Shown here piece after piece: positions 1-13,552 of a DNA stretch of 64,000 bases; the stretch's first letter is position 1, and each line of letters begins with the position of its first letter. The translations under genes were made by a program, and so were the position numbers. The stretch spans positions 8,004,649-8,068,648 of the forward strand of contig NC_052487.1 of the NCBI RefSeq assembly GCF_009730915.1, written 5' to 3'. This DNA comes from Dioscorea cayenensis subsp. rotundata (taxonomy: Eukaryota; Streptophyta; Magnoliopsida; Dioscoreales; Dioscoreaceae). The notes below the pieces were generated by a model. It made no database searches and was not told the DNA's origin. It saw only the letters and a list, made by a program, of their open reading frames with translations.

Positions 1-1700
1 GTCCCGATCGCTCAAAGTAAACAAAGTCGTGAAGAAACCAAAGCAACCACATTCCTCTCGATAGCTCAATTCCAGAAGTCGAAAAGAGCTGCTGAATGCA
101 AAGCGATAACTATGTAAAGCTGCTAGGTCTGAAAATCCAAAGCAAAAATCCAAATGAATGATAATGGGAGCTAGTTTTTGTCAGGAGGTTGTCGGATGAA
201 TGAGCAACCCGGCAATGGGCGCTTGGTTTAGGATAATGAGACTTGCTCGATGATAACCAGTGGAAGAATTCAGAATCTAAATAAGATGCTTGATGTAGCT
301 CTATTAATGCCTAAAATTGGCGACGATTAATCGCAAACCACGAAAGGGTGCTTGATTTGGTCCCTATTGATTTGCAAAAGAGAACATCTAAATAGAGCTT
401 TCATAGATTGATAGATACCAGAAGTAGATCGAAATGATAAAACCAGTAGTTGCATGATATTACCCAAAAATACCCATTAAATTCTGCCGGGGAGTAATAC
501 ATCAAAAAGTTGATTTTTCAATCATGCTACTCTCACAACATGTACGTAGAGCCATTGTGCTTCATGAACATGAACACACTAGGTTTAGTAAAATGTAGGG
601 ATATATGAACGACTTGGATAAAGCGACAAGAATGTGCAAAATATAGAAACAAAACATTCAAGAAAAGGTGGACGCGATGGAAGCCCATCTTCAAGAACTA
701 TAATGTATGAAAATCTCAGTTAGAGTACAGGCAGTGTATTTTTCAAAATTTATGCCAGATACGTAAATGCAATATAGAGCATACAAAGATCAAGTGCTTT
801 GGTAGATAGTGTCAAATTAATATCACCGACTTCTTTTGAAATCACAGCAAGTTCCGGTGGATGAGAGCAAGAAACCATGTATTTTAGAAACTTCAAGATC
901 GCGTTGTGGCTTACACTTTTCAAGTGTTTCAAAGATTAACTGCAAAACCACTTTAAGCTTCATCATAAGAAGATTTGCTGATTTATAGTCAAGACATTAA
1001 CTTCTATAGTGGTATAGTTTGAATACATAATCATAGTACAAAAATGTACCTCACTCGAATAATGTGGTAGAGCATGGCATATTTTTCTTTCAATATGAGC
1101 TTTGGGTAGACACTAATACAATCAATCCTAACCAATATCACATAATGTCAAATTCTGAGAACCTGAGCACTTTCGTGCTCTATTGGATGTCTATTCTATT
1201 ATTGAACTCGAAAAATATTATAAATTTTGAGCTTATTGTAAATTAAATGTCAGATTTGGTATTAGTATGTGTTGCATTTCCTTTTTATTAAGTAAATTGT
1301 TGTGATGCTCATCCAACTGGTGGTTTCCATATTACATTAATTGTTGACTTTAGTTTGTAAAGATTTTTGTGTTTGTTTCATCTTGTGCTTTCTCCACAAT
1401 CAAGATTTTTGTTGCCAATTTTATTTTGTTGTGAATAAATTAGGTGTTGGACAATTTGGTAGTCATCTAGTGCTATAAGAACATATATATGTGCCATTTA
1501 TCATTCTATATATGGATGTTTTTTCCAATACATGAGAATGTTATATCGACCCTCATGTCATTGAGAATCATGAGTGTCTGCTCATTGTCCGGGTTGGTCA
1601 CTTAAATGGTTTTGGGATGTTGGAGGTATCTAGATTTAAATGGTTTCTTGTGTGACAAATTTGCTAGTTGGTTTGTTTATGGACATTCTTTTGAAGCTTG
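1..1700. other. Gene-free AT-rich stretch
   Basis: No open frame here has recognisable protein similarity, splice structure or codon bias. I see nothing I can name. Part may be interior of the CACTA-like element that ends at 2361, whose left end I could not find. Confidence 0.4.
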
Positions 1701-2361
1701 GTGGTGTGCCTGATATTTTATAGGAGTTATCTGTTGCTCTTTCTCTACCCCTAATCGACCTAAATACAATAAAACTTCTCAATTTATTGAATAATTTAAG
1801 CTAGGGTTTCCAAATTCCAATTTGGCTACAAACCAATTTCTTCAACGCCAATCGAATCAAACCCTAATCATTCGGGCCTCTTAAAACCCAAATCAAGCAA
1901 CTCGTCCGGTAATACAAAACCTCAATCCTAGGGATAGCCAAGAACTCACCGAATCTCGAGTCATTCAGTGCCAAGACAAAGCTGTCCGAGGAGGACGCCG
2001 CCGCAATTTGAGGGTGGCTCCATGAGTAGCGCCACCGATCCGTGGTGGCGTGGGGCCTTGGGAGGAGATGACGACTCATGGGCGGGGCTAGAGCTTAGAG
2101 AGAGAGAGCAGAGAGGAAGGGGCTTCGTGGATCTATGGCAAGGTGCTTTGCTCTCACCAAACCGAGGTCCCGAAGTTTGCAAAGAGTCCACAGGATCATT
2201 GGCTAATGTTTTTATAACAAAACACTTTCATCGACTTACAGAAAGCCGGTTCCCTTTAAACCGATTCTAAAGTGGGATTAAATTTTAATCCTATTTATTA
2301 GCGCCGGTTTTCTAAAACCGGCTCTCCTTATCTCGCTTTCTATAATTATATCAGTGTAGTG
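1700..2361. mobile_element. 3' end of a CACTA-like DNA transposon
   Basis: The segment ends with TGTAGTG at 2355-2361, the complement of a CACTA terminus. Just inside are repeated GCCGGTT/AACCGGC motifs, including a perfect 20-base palindrome at 2303-2322 and a degraded copy near 2243-2262; such subterminal repeats are typical transposase-binding sites of CACTA elements. The GC-rich block 1960-2200 has open frames on both strands but none I recognise. No matching left terminus was found in the window, so the element is truncated or begins upstream. The left border given is arbitrary. Confidence 0.4.
2303..2322. repeat. Perfect short palindrome, subterminal motif
   Basis: GCCGGTTTT and AAAACCGGC flank a 2-base CT centre, giving a 9-bp stem. 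It sits about 40 bases from the CACTA-like terminus, as expected of a subterminal transposase site. Confidence 0.6.
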
Positions 2362-3619
2362 TCGTTTTTATTTTTAAAAGGTTACAATGTATACAACTTC
2401 ACTGCTAGGTTTGTGGGTTTAGAAAACACTCACAAACATTCATAGAAATTTCACAACAAACCAAAACAAAAAGAGACACAAGATTGTAAACCCTAGTTTG
2501 GCATCAACTCTTCGTACGCCTAGGGCCAAACCGTAAAATAAACAATCCAAAGAAAAGGGGTGAAAATACATGAGTACAAACACTTTTTGATCACCACTCT
2601 AATAAACAAAAGATCGCTACCCTCTAGATTGTCTAGTGCCCACACACTCTCCTCCTCAAACGTCTACACCCGCTTAGTAACAAGGTAGCTTATATAGATG
2701 CCCCAACGCCTCAAATATAGTCTATACCTCTTTAAAAATCTCGCTACTAACTTTAAACCTTCCAAAAATTAATCGATGCAAACTCTGTCGTAATAACCTG
2801 CAACATGGCCCCGATCACGACCTGATCAATTTCTCGTTACGCTACAATGACCTGCACTCCATCAACCTCCTCGGTCATGCTTTAGACTGAAGCTGGTGCA
2901 TCCGATCTCCCGATCTTGACTCACCCAAGAATCAGCCTCACCTCCTCGCTCCTCACCACATAGTCCTCTGCAAGGGCGACGATTTTATGGCGCGTTTCAC
3001 AAAACTTTCTCCAAACTTAATCTTCAATTCACCCAAGTTTGGTCTTCAAATCTTCCCCAAGAATAGATATTCAATCAATCATGTCAATCATACTCAACAA
3101 TAGGTATCTCTTTAATTGAGTTCTCCATCCATATTTAGTCTACAATCAAAAGCTCTCTAAATATGGGTCTTAATATGATCTTGCCTTCAAGTCAGAAATA
3201 CTATACCATAACTCCCACCAAAATATCCCAAGATATTTGCCTCGCCAAGACTTCGCCATGCCATCATCACCTATGCCATGTCACTGGTTGCCATGTCACC
3301 TATTGTCCTGGTGTCAAAATTATACCAATTAAAAGTGCATTTGCACTCAACAAGGTTGATAAACTCTAATTCAAAAACAAAATCCAACTGTCTAAAATAC
3401 TTTAATTAGCTAAATCGTTTTGATACTATGCCTTGTATTATAATGATAGTAGTATCTTAAAATAAAATAAATATGTTAGTTGACAAATTATATATTTTAT
3501 CAATCTAATTATTTAACTAGTACAAATAAAATAATATGTTAATATAGCATGTTACCAAATATACTTTTTCGGGTTTTCCCCATAAAATAAATTTTCCAAC
3601 TCTATAATTGGTTTATGAT
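2362..3619. other. Intergenic, possible old retroelement remnant
   Basis: No credible coding sequence. The pyrimidine-rich text around 2600-3370 (repeated CACC, CATGCCA and CTCAACAAGGTTG motifs) resembles non-coding plant LTR-retroelement DNA, but no LTR pair, primer site or coding domain is visible. Confidence 0.3.
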
Positions 3620-4022
3620 TAGGTGGTATCCGCGGGTGCGGGCGGGGGCGGGATGTTCTCTCGCCCTATCCTCGTTAATGGCGGGACGGGATTCCTCATC
3701 CGACTCCCCGACGGGGAAATTTCTTCCCTCATCCCCATCCCCATCGGGAATCCCTCCTGTGATCCCCACGTGGACTTTCTAGTTGTAAAATATTATTACA
3801 TATTGGAACATAGAAAACAACTCAAATATAAATATATACATATAAAATTAAGGATAAGACTCAAAACTACTTTAACATAGGGCTCTTTTATATCTAATTT
3901 TAATCGTTATTAGTTTAAAATAAATAGTTTATGGATTAGCTAATTAAATTTAAAAATTAGAGTATATTATCACCTATGCCATTGAATTTTTAATGTTGGA
4001 AAAATTATACATACATATACAC

Positions 4023-4076
<54 letters not shown>

Positions 4077-4241
4077 TTTAACGGTCCTGATCCCCACTGC
4101 TGGAGGGCATTCTCCGTCCCCATCCCTGATTTAGAAAGCTGGGACCTGATTGCGTCCCCGCCCCCATGGGAGGGATTCGGGAATCCCCATCCTCGGCGGG
4201 TCGGTCCTCATGGATCGGGATTCCCCTACCATTACCACCTT
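3620..4241. mobile_element. hAT-like element with GC-rich ends
   Basis: Two GC-rich blocks (3640-3770 and 4080-4230), both full of CCCCATCCCC / GGGACGGG-type repeats, enclose an AT-rich core containing an (AT)n tract. The ends are short imperfect inverted repeats: AGGTGGTA at 3621 and TACCACCT at 4233-4240. Such ends are typical of non-autonomous hAT families of plants and resemble the better-bounded element at 9880-10423. No convincing 8-bp target duplication was found, so borders are approximate. Confidence 0.5.
4026..4073. repeat. (AT)n microsatellite
   Basis: About 24 uninterrupted AT units inside the AT-rich core of the hAT-like element. Confidence 0.9.
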
Positions 4242-6209
4242 TCTATTTACTGATAATGATAAATAAAAATAATTTTCAAATATATACAAAGTCTTAAATG
4301 CGCTTAAATTATTATTTTTCCTCAATTATTTTAATTATAAAATTATAAAAATAAATCTATAAAAATTTTCTCTAAACAAATTGTACATCTATTTTAATAA
4401 TATACATAAATGCATAAATAATGGATAAATTAAATATTTTATATGTCTTTCAGCTTTGTAGCTTTGAACATTTAACATTTCTACATTAATATATAGGTTG
4501 ATAATTCCTTTATTATATTTCTCAGTTATAATTACTTAATAAAAGTATGTTTGTTCTATATATTAGAATATTATTTATTTAATAAAAATTTCAAGATATT
4601 TAAGTAAAAGAAATTGTATCCGATTACATGTGTGTCATTTTTATTAAAAATTATTTAATTTCTAAAAACCCCCTTTATTAAATTGAGAGTGATATGGATT
4701 AAGATTTCGGTATTTATATTAAAGTGCGAATTGTGTCAAGATATATGCATAATTTTGACTTTGTATATGGTGATATATCTACATAAATAAATACTCCTAT
4801 ATTATTTATTCATTATAATTTTAGTTTAACTGAATCTTTATTTTATTTTTCATTGTTATTATTATTATTTTGACATATTTCCATAACCTGAATCAATGTT
4901 ATATGTGTGAGTTTATACCCTCAACAAATTTTTTACAAAAGTCCAAAGATATATCCCAATAAGCCTGCCATTACCCATTACCAGCATTGTTTTTCTTCTA
5001 AATATTACATAAAAATTTTATAAATAAAGGACCCATTTAAGATTTATTAACCATACGGCGCATCACTTTTGTCAAATAAATAAATAAATTAATTATTAAC
5101 TATAAAACATATGGAATTGTTGGAGCATACCATAAGAAAACCCTTCTCAGTGATAACACAACATTACTTAGCAGTGCCCTATTTATATTAATTAAGAAAA
5201 ATATTATAATTAAATAGCAAACAACTATTTTCTATATCCATTTTATCATGCTTACTCATGCTTTTAATTATAATCATAATATAACATATCATTCAAATCA
5301 ACCATGCATCAAGAAAGGTTTCATATAGTAACATGTATCAATTAAAAATTCAATTTTCAATTAACGTAGGATTCAATTCAATATTTGTTTGTTATAACTA
5401 AGAAATTTTTTTGTAATCATGAGGTGGTTCATCTTTTAGTTTAATTGGTGTGTTTAGATCTAAATTGCTTATCCTAATAGAGATGTGTATGTCATAATAT
5501 TTAGTAAATATTTTATAACATATTAAAAATTAATGATATATATATACATGTCATTGATTTTATTTATTTATTTATTATTATTATTTTTATCAATGCTTTG
5601 TTGAAGGGGTGTATAACACAAAAGGTATACTTCTTTAAATAATTCCTCACTTTTTCAAACTTACCTTTTAGTCATTTTACTATTTTTAAGTAAACTATGT
5701 TAGTCCTTTTTAGGGTTAGGCTTTTAGGTTTATGGGGATTGATATGTCTCACTTAAAAACAAATGAGAGGGACTGTAAAAAGGTGATAATATGAAGAAAA
5801 CAAACTAAAAAGGGTAAGTTTGAAAAATAAGACTATTCAAGAAAATTATACAAATACAAAAATAACTACCCTCCGTTTAGACCTAGTCATAAAAATTATT
5901 TTGGTAAATTTAAAAATACTCAAAAGGCAAAATAGTAATTTCATCACGTGTGTTATTTTATAGTGTCAATTGAATACTATGGGATAATGGAATATATGTC
6001 ATAAATACATTATTGGGATTGGTGTATTTGAACACGACTTGCTAAGCAATCTAATTATATGAGTTTTACCTTTTGACCACCCATGATTAGGGATTGTTGA
6101 TTATGATCATATGAGTGGACGATTGCACCCAAAGTATTATGATCACGATATGCACAAGCGGAATCAAGGGAAGGGCAGGTGCTTTGAGAAAACCCCTTTG
6201 CCTATTAAA

Positions 6210-6268
<59 letters not shown>

Positions 6269-9200
6269 ATTTATATGTGAAAAGGATATATTTTAAAATT
6301 TTACCTACACTATTTAAAATAAATTAAATGAAAACAATAAAATCAATGTGTGATAATAACAACTAAATCTATGGTTTATCAATTTTTTCAAAATAATAAT
6401 AATAACTAATATGGCTAGCCAATCATGAATCTTTAGATATTTTTGCTTTTAAATTTATATTTAGATATGTTTTTATTGAACTTATCAATATATAATTATC
6501 AATTTTTAGGATATTAATGTAAAAAATAGTTATAATAAATAAAAATAAAAAATAAACCCTTACGAAAATATAATTGCTTCTTCAAAATCTCTAGAAAAAA
6601 TCATTATAGGTTGCGTTGATTAGTGAGTTTTCTCACTTTGTGCAATCTCTTCTGAGTTTATGTTTTATTTTTCATCAAGATTTATCTTATTTGTTTTATA
6701 TATAATTTAATTTGTTTAATTTTGTGTGATTATTTGTCAAATATTTGTTTGATTATTTTTTATGAAAATCATTGTGAAAAACTATTAGATATTTATTATG
6801 ATTAATTGTAATAAAAAATTTGGATTATTTATTGGATTATTTATTTGTTGAACAATTATTGTATTTAATAATTGAATTAGATTGTGAATTTGTGTTAAAT
6901 TATTTTTTAAATTTTATTTTTTTTGTTAATTTAGTGCTTAATTATTAGTTGATCTAATTATTAATTATGTAGATATGATAGGTTTTTACATGTAAATAAA
7001 AATTTTTGGATCAATGCATATTATATAATGTTGAAATATTGATTTCAAGATTGAATTAATAGAATTGTTTAATATATATAAATTTTTTAAATTTAAATTG
7101 AGCACCCTCTTAATTTTTGGTTCTAGTTTCGCGCATCGACGATATGCTCATGACGTCTAGTAGGTCATTAGAGTAATTAGGACAAATTTACCTTTTGACG
7201 TCTAGTGCGGTTATGTTGAGCAAGTAATAATTATAAATGATCATCATGAAGGAATTCGTTCTAAATGAGTTAATATCCTATGCAGTCATAAACAAGTGAG
7301 ATTAGAAGACCTTGGCCAAGTTAGTCACACTAATTGTGTGGGACATGAATGATAATTTGGTAATCTTACTCTATTATGATTATTGGTATATAATCAAGTT
7401 TAGTAAGTTTGACATTTTCCATGGTTCTCACTCAGTTGGGATACAAGAACGTTTATACACATATAATAATCTTAATTGGAAAGGTTTTGTAATGATATAT
7501 ACACGATGTGGGCTCAAAATGCTGGCTAGATGTTACCCATGCCCTTTGGTACCCTCATATTGCCAATTAAAACAAATCAAAGAGTCATAGTTAAAAGAAT
7601 TAAAAAATAATCTTATTTTAAGTGTGAAGTAAAATTATCAATTTACAATTTTACTTTATGATATAAAGTGAAATTATAAATTCATCTAAAGTTTGAATTT
7701 TGATCAAAATTCGATAGAATCGAATAATTAACCAATATTATATATGCTTAAAAACAAAAGTTGATTTAGGGCTCATACGTATATCTTCACAATAAGATAA
7801 TGTATATCATTTTATTATATTTTATAAAATTTATATAAATATGACGCTTCTCTAACTTTAGCAACACAATTCTATTCTCTTATATTATTAATTTTCTCAT
7901 CTTTTCCACTTTCTAACTTTGACCACAGTTTTTTAGAAAAAGATGAAGCCTTTTATGGAGACGTTGGATTTTGATTTGACTCCCAAAGGCCTAGAACAAT
8001 CCAAGAAACAAATTTGGCACATTTAGAAATAATTTTTAAATTTTTTTAATTAATTTGATTAAATTAAGGTAGTTATCAACTCGTCCATATTTAAAAATTT
8101 CTCTATACCTACATAAAATCTGAATGTATTGTATATTTTGTGATATTTTCTCAATAGCAGGATGGGGCATAATAATATCTCACTATTATGTACATTTCAT
8201 AATTTATTTAAATGTTGAAATTTGAATATTCTAATATTGAAAAATTAGTTTCTTATTTATAATTAATTTTATTAATATTAAAATATATTTATTCAAACAA
8301 CATGCAAGCTTCAATGTTGTATCACTATGAAGTTGTACGTATAAAAAGGCAAGCAGATACATTAAAAAAAATGTTCTCAAAGAAAATATTTGGAAAGTAT
8401 ATTAGATACACACAGATGGAGGATATTTGATCAATTTTATTTATGCAGTATTTAATTGGCAAGGGTGTACAAACATATTTAAAAAAATCATTTATGTACA
8501 AGTAATTGGAATGTTATCAAAAATATACATACATTAATTCATTTATAAGAAATTAATAATAAATAAAAAAATTATAAATAACAAATGCATATGATTAAAA
8601 GTAAAATTCTATGATATGTAATTTTTTATTTAAAAAATTACGTTTATTTATTCATTCATTCATTTATTATGTGTGTCTTATTCATCTAAGAAATTAACTA
8701 TTATTTTGGTACAATATTAGCAAAATTGAGACACATAATATATTATAATTGTGCAAGTCTTTATTCAATGCAGATTGTGTGGCTCGATGTTATTTGTGTG
8801 ACTTATACAAATTCATTCATTTTTCCCATTAATATTCCACCATTTATCAGAGTCTTTTTAAAAAAAAAAAAAAAAAAAGATTATCACAGTCATTTTTACG
8901 GTGCAAAATTTAAGTCAAATAAATTTGTTATATCAAATTTAAAAATTATTAGATGTAAAATATATTGAGTTATTGAGTTGTTGGAGGATACTGAAATAGT
9001 TAATATTTTATTTGAAGAATTTTTAAATTAATCGGTTATGATGAAAGACAAACTATAAATAACTTTTTCATTAATATATCAATCACTAATTTATAATTAA
9101 GAGTTTTTGTGGAGGTTGGATCTGAAAACATACACTACTTGGTTTGAGGGGCGTAGCGTGCATGAGGATGCACAAATCTTCAAAACTATTTGTTTGTTTA

Positions 9201-9879
9201 AAGGTTCACGCTTGATGCAGTACCTTGAACGGTGAGATTATTCTTTTCTTTTTAATATATTAGGCAAAATGCAAATGGAGAGATGTGCATTTCCACTCTT
9301 TTAATTTTTCTTTTGAAAAAAATAAAAAAATCTAAATTAAAATAAAAAATGTTATACTATTAAAACGACGGAAAAGAATTTAAAATTTATAAAAAAATTA
9401 ATTGGATGGGAATTATGTGGACCAATTTTATTAGACAATATGACAAATTATGAGTATTGATCTATGAATTTTGTTTTTGGTTACACATAATTTCAGATAA
9501 TGTGAATGTAAATAATACAGAGAATACCGTTTTCTGTCTTATTTGTTATTCATAAAACTTGTGTTATAATTTGAATGTTGTAATTGAACTATGTGTCGAG
9601 ATAATGTGAGTGTAAACAACGAAGATAATACAACATGATCATGTTAAATTGTGTTTACCATGATTTCATTGTACGTGAAAAACTCAATTGATCATCTTAT
9701 TACCCAAATGGAGAGGAAATTAATCTTGCAATCGCTTCAAGAACTTAACTTAATTAAATTGTGTTTAACATGATTTGGCGGTAAAATTCGCATAAAAAAA
9801 ATAATTATTGCAAGATTTTTCACATGTTTACTTTTGATAAGCAATTAAGTCAAAATGAGTGTCTCCAATGGGATTCGAC
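4242..9879. other. Long AT-rich intergenic stretch
   Basis: No gene is supported. The stretch has A/T runs, an (AT)n microsatellite at 6213-6261 and a 19-base A run at 8860-8878. A short frame near 9120-9230 looks slightly less AT-rich than its surroundings, but matches nothing I know. Confidence 0.5.
6213..6261. repeat. (AT)n microsatellite
   Basis: About 24 consecutive AT units. Confidence 0.9.
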
Positions 9880-10423
9880 TAGGGATGGCAATAATACCCA
9901 AACCCGACCCTACCCGACCCGTCCCGATCCGATCCGAGTTTGACGGATAAAACCCGATTTGACCGGGTTTCGGGTCGGGTTCGGGTAAAACCCAACTTGT
10001 ATGAAACGGGTGCGGGTGTGGGTATGGGAATTCTAATACCCGACCCTGCACTGCACTCCAAAAATTAAAAATTATTAAAATATTTATATAATATATATAT
10101 ACTAATATGTTCTATAACTTAACAATTTAGGGTTTTTTATTTTTCCTCTTTGTTTAGTCTTGTAATTTTATAATTATTTTATTTTATTTTATAAAAAACT
10201 TATAATTAATTTTAAGTTATTTTTCTATAAAAAATATATTTTTTATTAATTTTTTTAATATGGAGGCGGGGCGGGTATATCCACGGGTACCCGATTACCC
10301 GTCGGTGCGGGTGTGGGTTGGGGTTTTTAAAACTCGTCGGGTTCAGACATACTAGCGGGGTAGCGGAGTGCGGCGTATGGTAAAAACCCAGACCCGACTC
10401 GACCCGACCTGCTGCCATTCCTA
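9880..10423. mobile_element. Non-autonomous hAT element with perfect 8-bp TSD
   Basis: The 544-bp element starts TAGGGATGGCA and ends TGCCATTCCTA, an 11-bp inverted repeat with one mismatch. It is flanked by GATTCGAC at 9872-9879 and again at 10424-10431, a perfect 8-bp target duplication, the hAT signature. Both ends are rich in ACCCGACCCG / CGGGTCGGGT repeats while the core is AT-rich. There is no transposase, so it needs a helper. It lies in the first, partial copy of a tandem duplication (see 10477-10751). Confidence 0.85.
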
Positions 10424-10476
10424 GATTCGACTCAAATTCATAAAAAAAGTGATTGGTATCAAAAAAACAAAAATGT

Positions 10477-10751
10477 GTGCCTCCAATGGCAATCAATTTG
10501 AATTGATAGTGAGTGACTGGTAAAAACAAAACTATAACAAAAAAACAAATTTGAGAATTTCCGGCCAGCCATAGGGCTTCAAACAATCTCCATACTCCAG
10601 CAACCTCACATGAGTGTCTCCAATGGCAATCAATTTGAATTCAAAGTGAGTGACTGGTAAAAAAACATACAACAACAAAATAAATCTGAGAAATTCGGGC
10701 TAGCCCTAAGGCTTTAAACATTCTCCATTCTCTAGCAAGCTCACATGGCTT
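10477..10751. repeat. Tandem duplication, unit about 138 bp
   Basis: Two adjacent similar copies each begin TGTCTCCAATGG or TGCCTCCAATGG and run through GTGAGTGACTGG, a GCCAGCC/GCTAGCC block and CTCACATG. The unit starts lie about 138 bases apart. A third partial copy appears to start near 9857 and is interrupted by the hAT element. Confidence 0.7.
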
Positions 10752-11240
10752 AGTTGAGAGATTTTGGGAGGTTCTGGCCAAGGTGAAAAAAAGCATCCCA
10801 AAAGTCTCTACGACGGTCACACACCATGAGCCCACTCCACCACTCTCGCTCTATTTGAATGACCAAGGAAAATGAAGTTGACATGGCAAAATATTCTGAC
10901 GTGGCAAATTTACGATGACGTGGCAAAGGTTTTGGCACAACTGACATGTCTCTAGTCAGCTGACTGGGCTTTTCCCGGCCTCCAAGTTAGTTAATGACGA
11001 TGTTAATTCACTGAGTGACCTATCTGTGAAATAGTTAGTGACTTTAATGAGCATTTTGAAACAAACCAAAATTCGGTGAGCAAACTGGTATTTTGACAAA
11101 GTTGACTAATTTATCAAGAAAATTAACCCAAAATATTCTTATAAAAGATTCATCAATCATCGGAGTAAGTCTGTACATCAGTGAAGAAAACAAAGAAGGA
11201 TATTGAGAGGGATCTTTTGGATAGTGGGAGAAATAGATCA

Positions 11241-12467
11241 TCATCTTTCCCTTTCTAATGAGGTAATTAGTGATTTAAGAAGCAAGAGCAATTGCTGCTG
11301 ATCTTTAATGGATTTGCAAAGCAATTCTATGTATTTCATGGACTCATGAGGAAGGAGGCCTGACATGAAGAAGGGAAAGAGTTGAGAGTGTGTGACCTCC
11401 ATGAGCTCCATGACTTTGTCCAACCATCTCTCTGTTTCTTCTCCTTCTTCTTTGCCAATACTCTCTGCAGTGTTTAGTAGTGGTAGTAGTTCTCTTTCCT
11501 CTTTCTGGAAGTGCTCTTTGCAGTGTTCCTGTTCATGATCCCCAACAAAACCAGAAACTTCAATGTATATGCTTGAAAAACTAAATAATCTTGCAATGGA
11601 GTCTATTGAAAGATCACATACTTTACTTAATTGTGACCTATAATTAGAATTTGTAAGAAGGATTTGTTTTAAATATATATATATACATATTGTTGAAACA
11701 CTGATTGATCAACCAGCAGTTTCAAAGAGCTAAAACATGCGTGAGTGATTCATTAATTTGAAAGAAAGGAGCTAGATATAGGAATTAGCATATGAACTCT
11801 GAGGAAAAACAGAGAAAGCCACAAGCACAGAAGTAAATGATTCATTAATTCATGGATCATTCTCAAATCATGCAGCAAAATTTCATCTGCCTAAACACAT
11901 AATAACCAACTTAATACTGTGACATTTCAGGGTCAGGATGGACGGAATGAGGATAAATTGATCATATAAAGCTGACTAAAGAATAACAAAAGTTGGTGGT
12001 GAATCTGGTGCAAAACTTTTTGCTATACCTATTCTGTTCTTTGTCAAACATAATCATAAAATTCATATTGGGGTTAATGTCCACTTTCATGAACACACTG
12101 TTATTTAAAACTTATATCATCTACATTTCCCTACAGAAACCATGTGAAACTAGACAAGAGTGAAATATATGTATATGAAAGAAACCACAAAATTAAGTAA
12201 ACAAACAAAGTAAAATTATCTTATGCATATGTCTCTACTTTAAAGTGGTGTTTAATAAATTATCCATAAATAATCATGGCTAATCACAACATTCATGTTG
12301 GGGCCCACGTCCACTCTCATACCTTGTACATTTCCCAACTGATATGCCTCCCTATATTCAAATAATCACTACCATAAAGAAAAACTGAAAGACATGAAAC
12401 TAGATAGAGCGAAATACACCCATGAAAAAAAAACTACAAAATTAAATAAACAAAGTAACAAACAAAC

Positions 12468-12505
<38 letters not shown>

Positions 12506-13552
12506 CTATGAGTGAGATGATATATTATAAATGAGTAATTAACAAGCAAAGTATATTATATGGACCAATGGAAGATTGCATTGATGTTACTGAGCTTGAA
12601 AGCCAAGGAAAGGCCTTAACTTTTCAAAAGGCCGCACCATCAGATAGCAAAACAAATACAAATGCACGCACGCATGGCCCACCGCTAAAACATTAAATAA
12701 ATGGGTTGAAGAAGACAAGGCTGAGATCATCTACCAACCTGCAAGGTTTTCAAACGCTGTGAAAGATTCAGCATGGCTTCCTGGTAGCACGGCGCCTTTG
12801 GCCCCATCGCTATCACTGACTTCATGTCCTCCTTGATCCCATTCATCATCGGCAGCTCCTTTGCATGCTTTCCATATGCCACCCCACATAATCCTAATTA
12901 GATTTAAAATTAATTAGTTAAACAACATATTAACCTTATAATTAACCACCAAAACCACCAAGATGAACATGTTTAGGATCTAGGGATTGATGAGGCGATG
13001 AGGCGGTGAAGTACCTCTGTCCTCGGCGGCCTTTTCCAAGAGAGGGAAAAGGAATCGCTCCTCCATCTGGGCGTGCTCCAGCATTATCTCCACAAGCTCT
13101 GCATACCTCCTTCCGGCGGCGATCCTCCCTCCCCCGCCACCGCTGGCAATCTCCTCCGCCCAACGTGACACCCCCTCAAGATGCTGCTCGATGCTACGGT
13201 GCTGTAAACCCACAGCATTCCTTAACTCCGCTGCTACCGATGAGCGATCAGTTCCATTCTCCGCAGGGGATGGAGGTCCAGGGAATGTGGAGTCGATGTA
13301 GCGGAGGATCATGTCGGCGGATCCAGAGATGCTCTGAGAGCCGCAGCGGAGGACAGGGTGGTGGAGGATTGGGGATTCCGAGGGGATGAACTGGAAGGTG
13401 GAGTACTTGTAGAGGAGAGAGATGCGGATCCTGGCGGCGATTGGGCAGGACTCGGATCCAAATAGCTGGAAGGTCATCGTCGCCGGCACCGGAGACGATG
13501 ATCGGCGGGGAGGTGGCGATGATCGCTTAGGTTTAGGAGCGCAGTTACCCAT
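11241..13552 (-). CDS. Hemerythrin (HHE)-domain protein with GST/glutaredoxin-like N terminus
   Basis: Three exons: 13015-13552, 12739-12893 and 11241-11528, with GT-AG introns and phases that join cleanly (538+155+288 nt, 326 residues, TGA stop). The ATG at 13552 opens with MGNC, a possible N-myristoylation/acylation signal. Residues about 25-95 resemble a GST/glutaredoxin N-terminal fold (MTFQLFGSESCP, with GSADMILRYIDSTFP near the end). The rest is helical with the His/Glu pattern of an HHE domain: HRSIEQHLEG, EIMLEHAQMEERFLFPLLE, EHCKEHFQKEERELLPLL and THSQLFPFFMSGLLP. The plant family probably binds a diiron or other metal centre; cellular role unknown. Intron 2 (1.2 kb) holds an (AT)n tract. 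This is the only host gene in the window whose whole frame reads without a break. Confidence 0.88.

Noticed and set aside
3993..6327. Ile/Tyr-rich frames around the (AT)n tracts
   Set aside because: Pure translations of AT microsatellites.
12942..13389. Other-frame reading of HHE exon 1 on both strands
   Set aside because: Shadows of the well-supported HHE exon.
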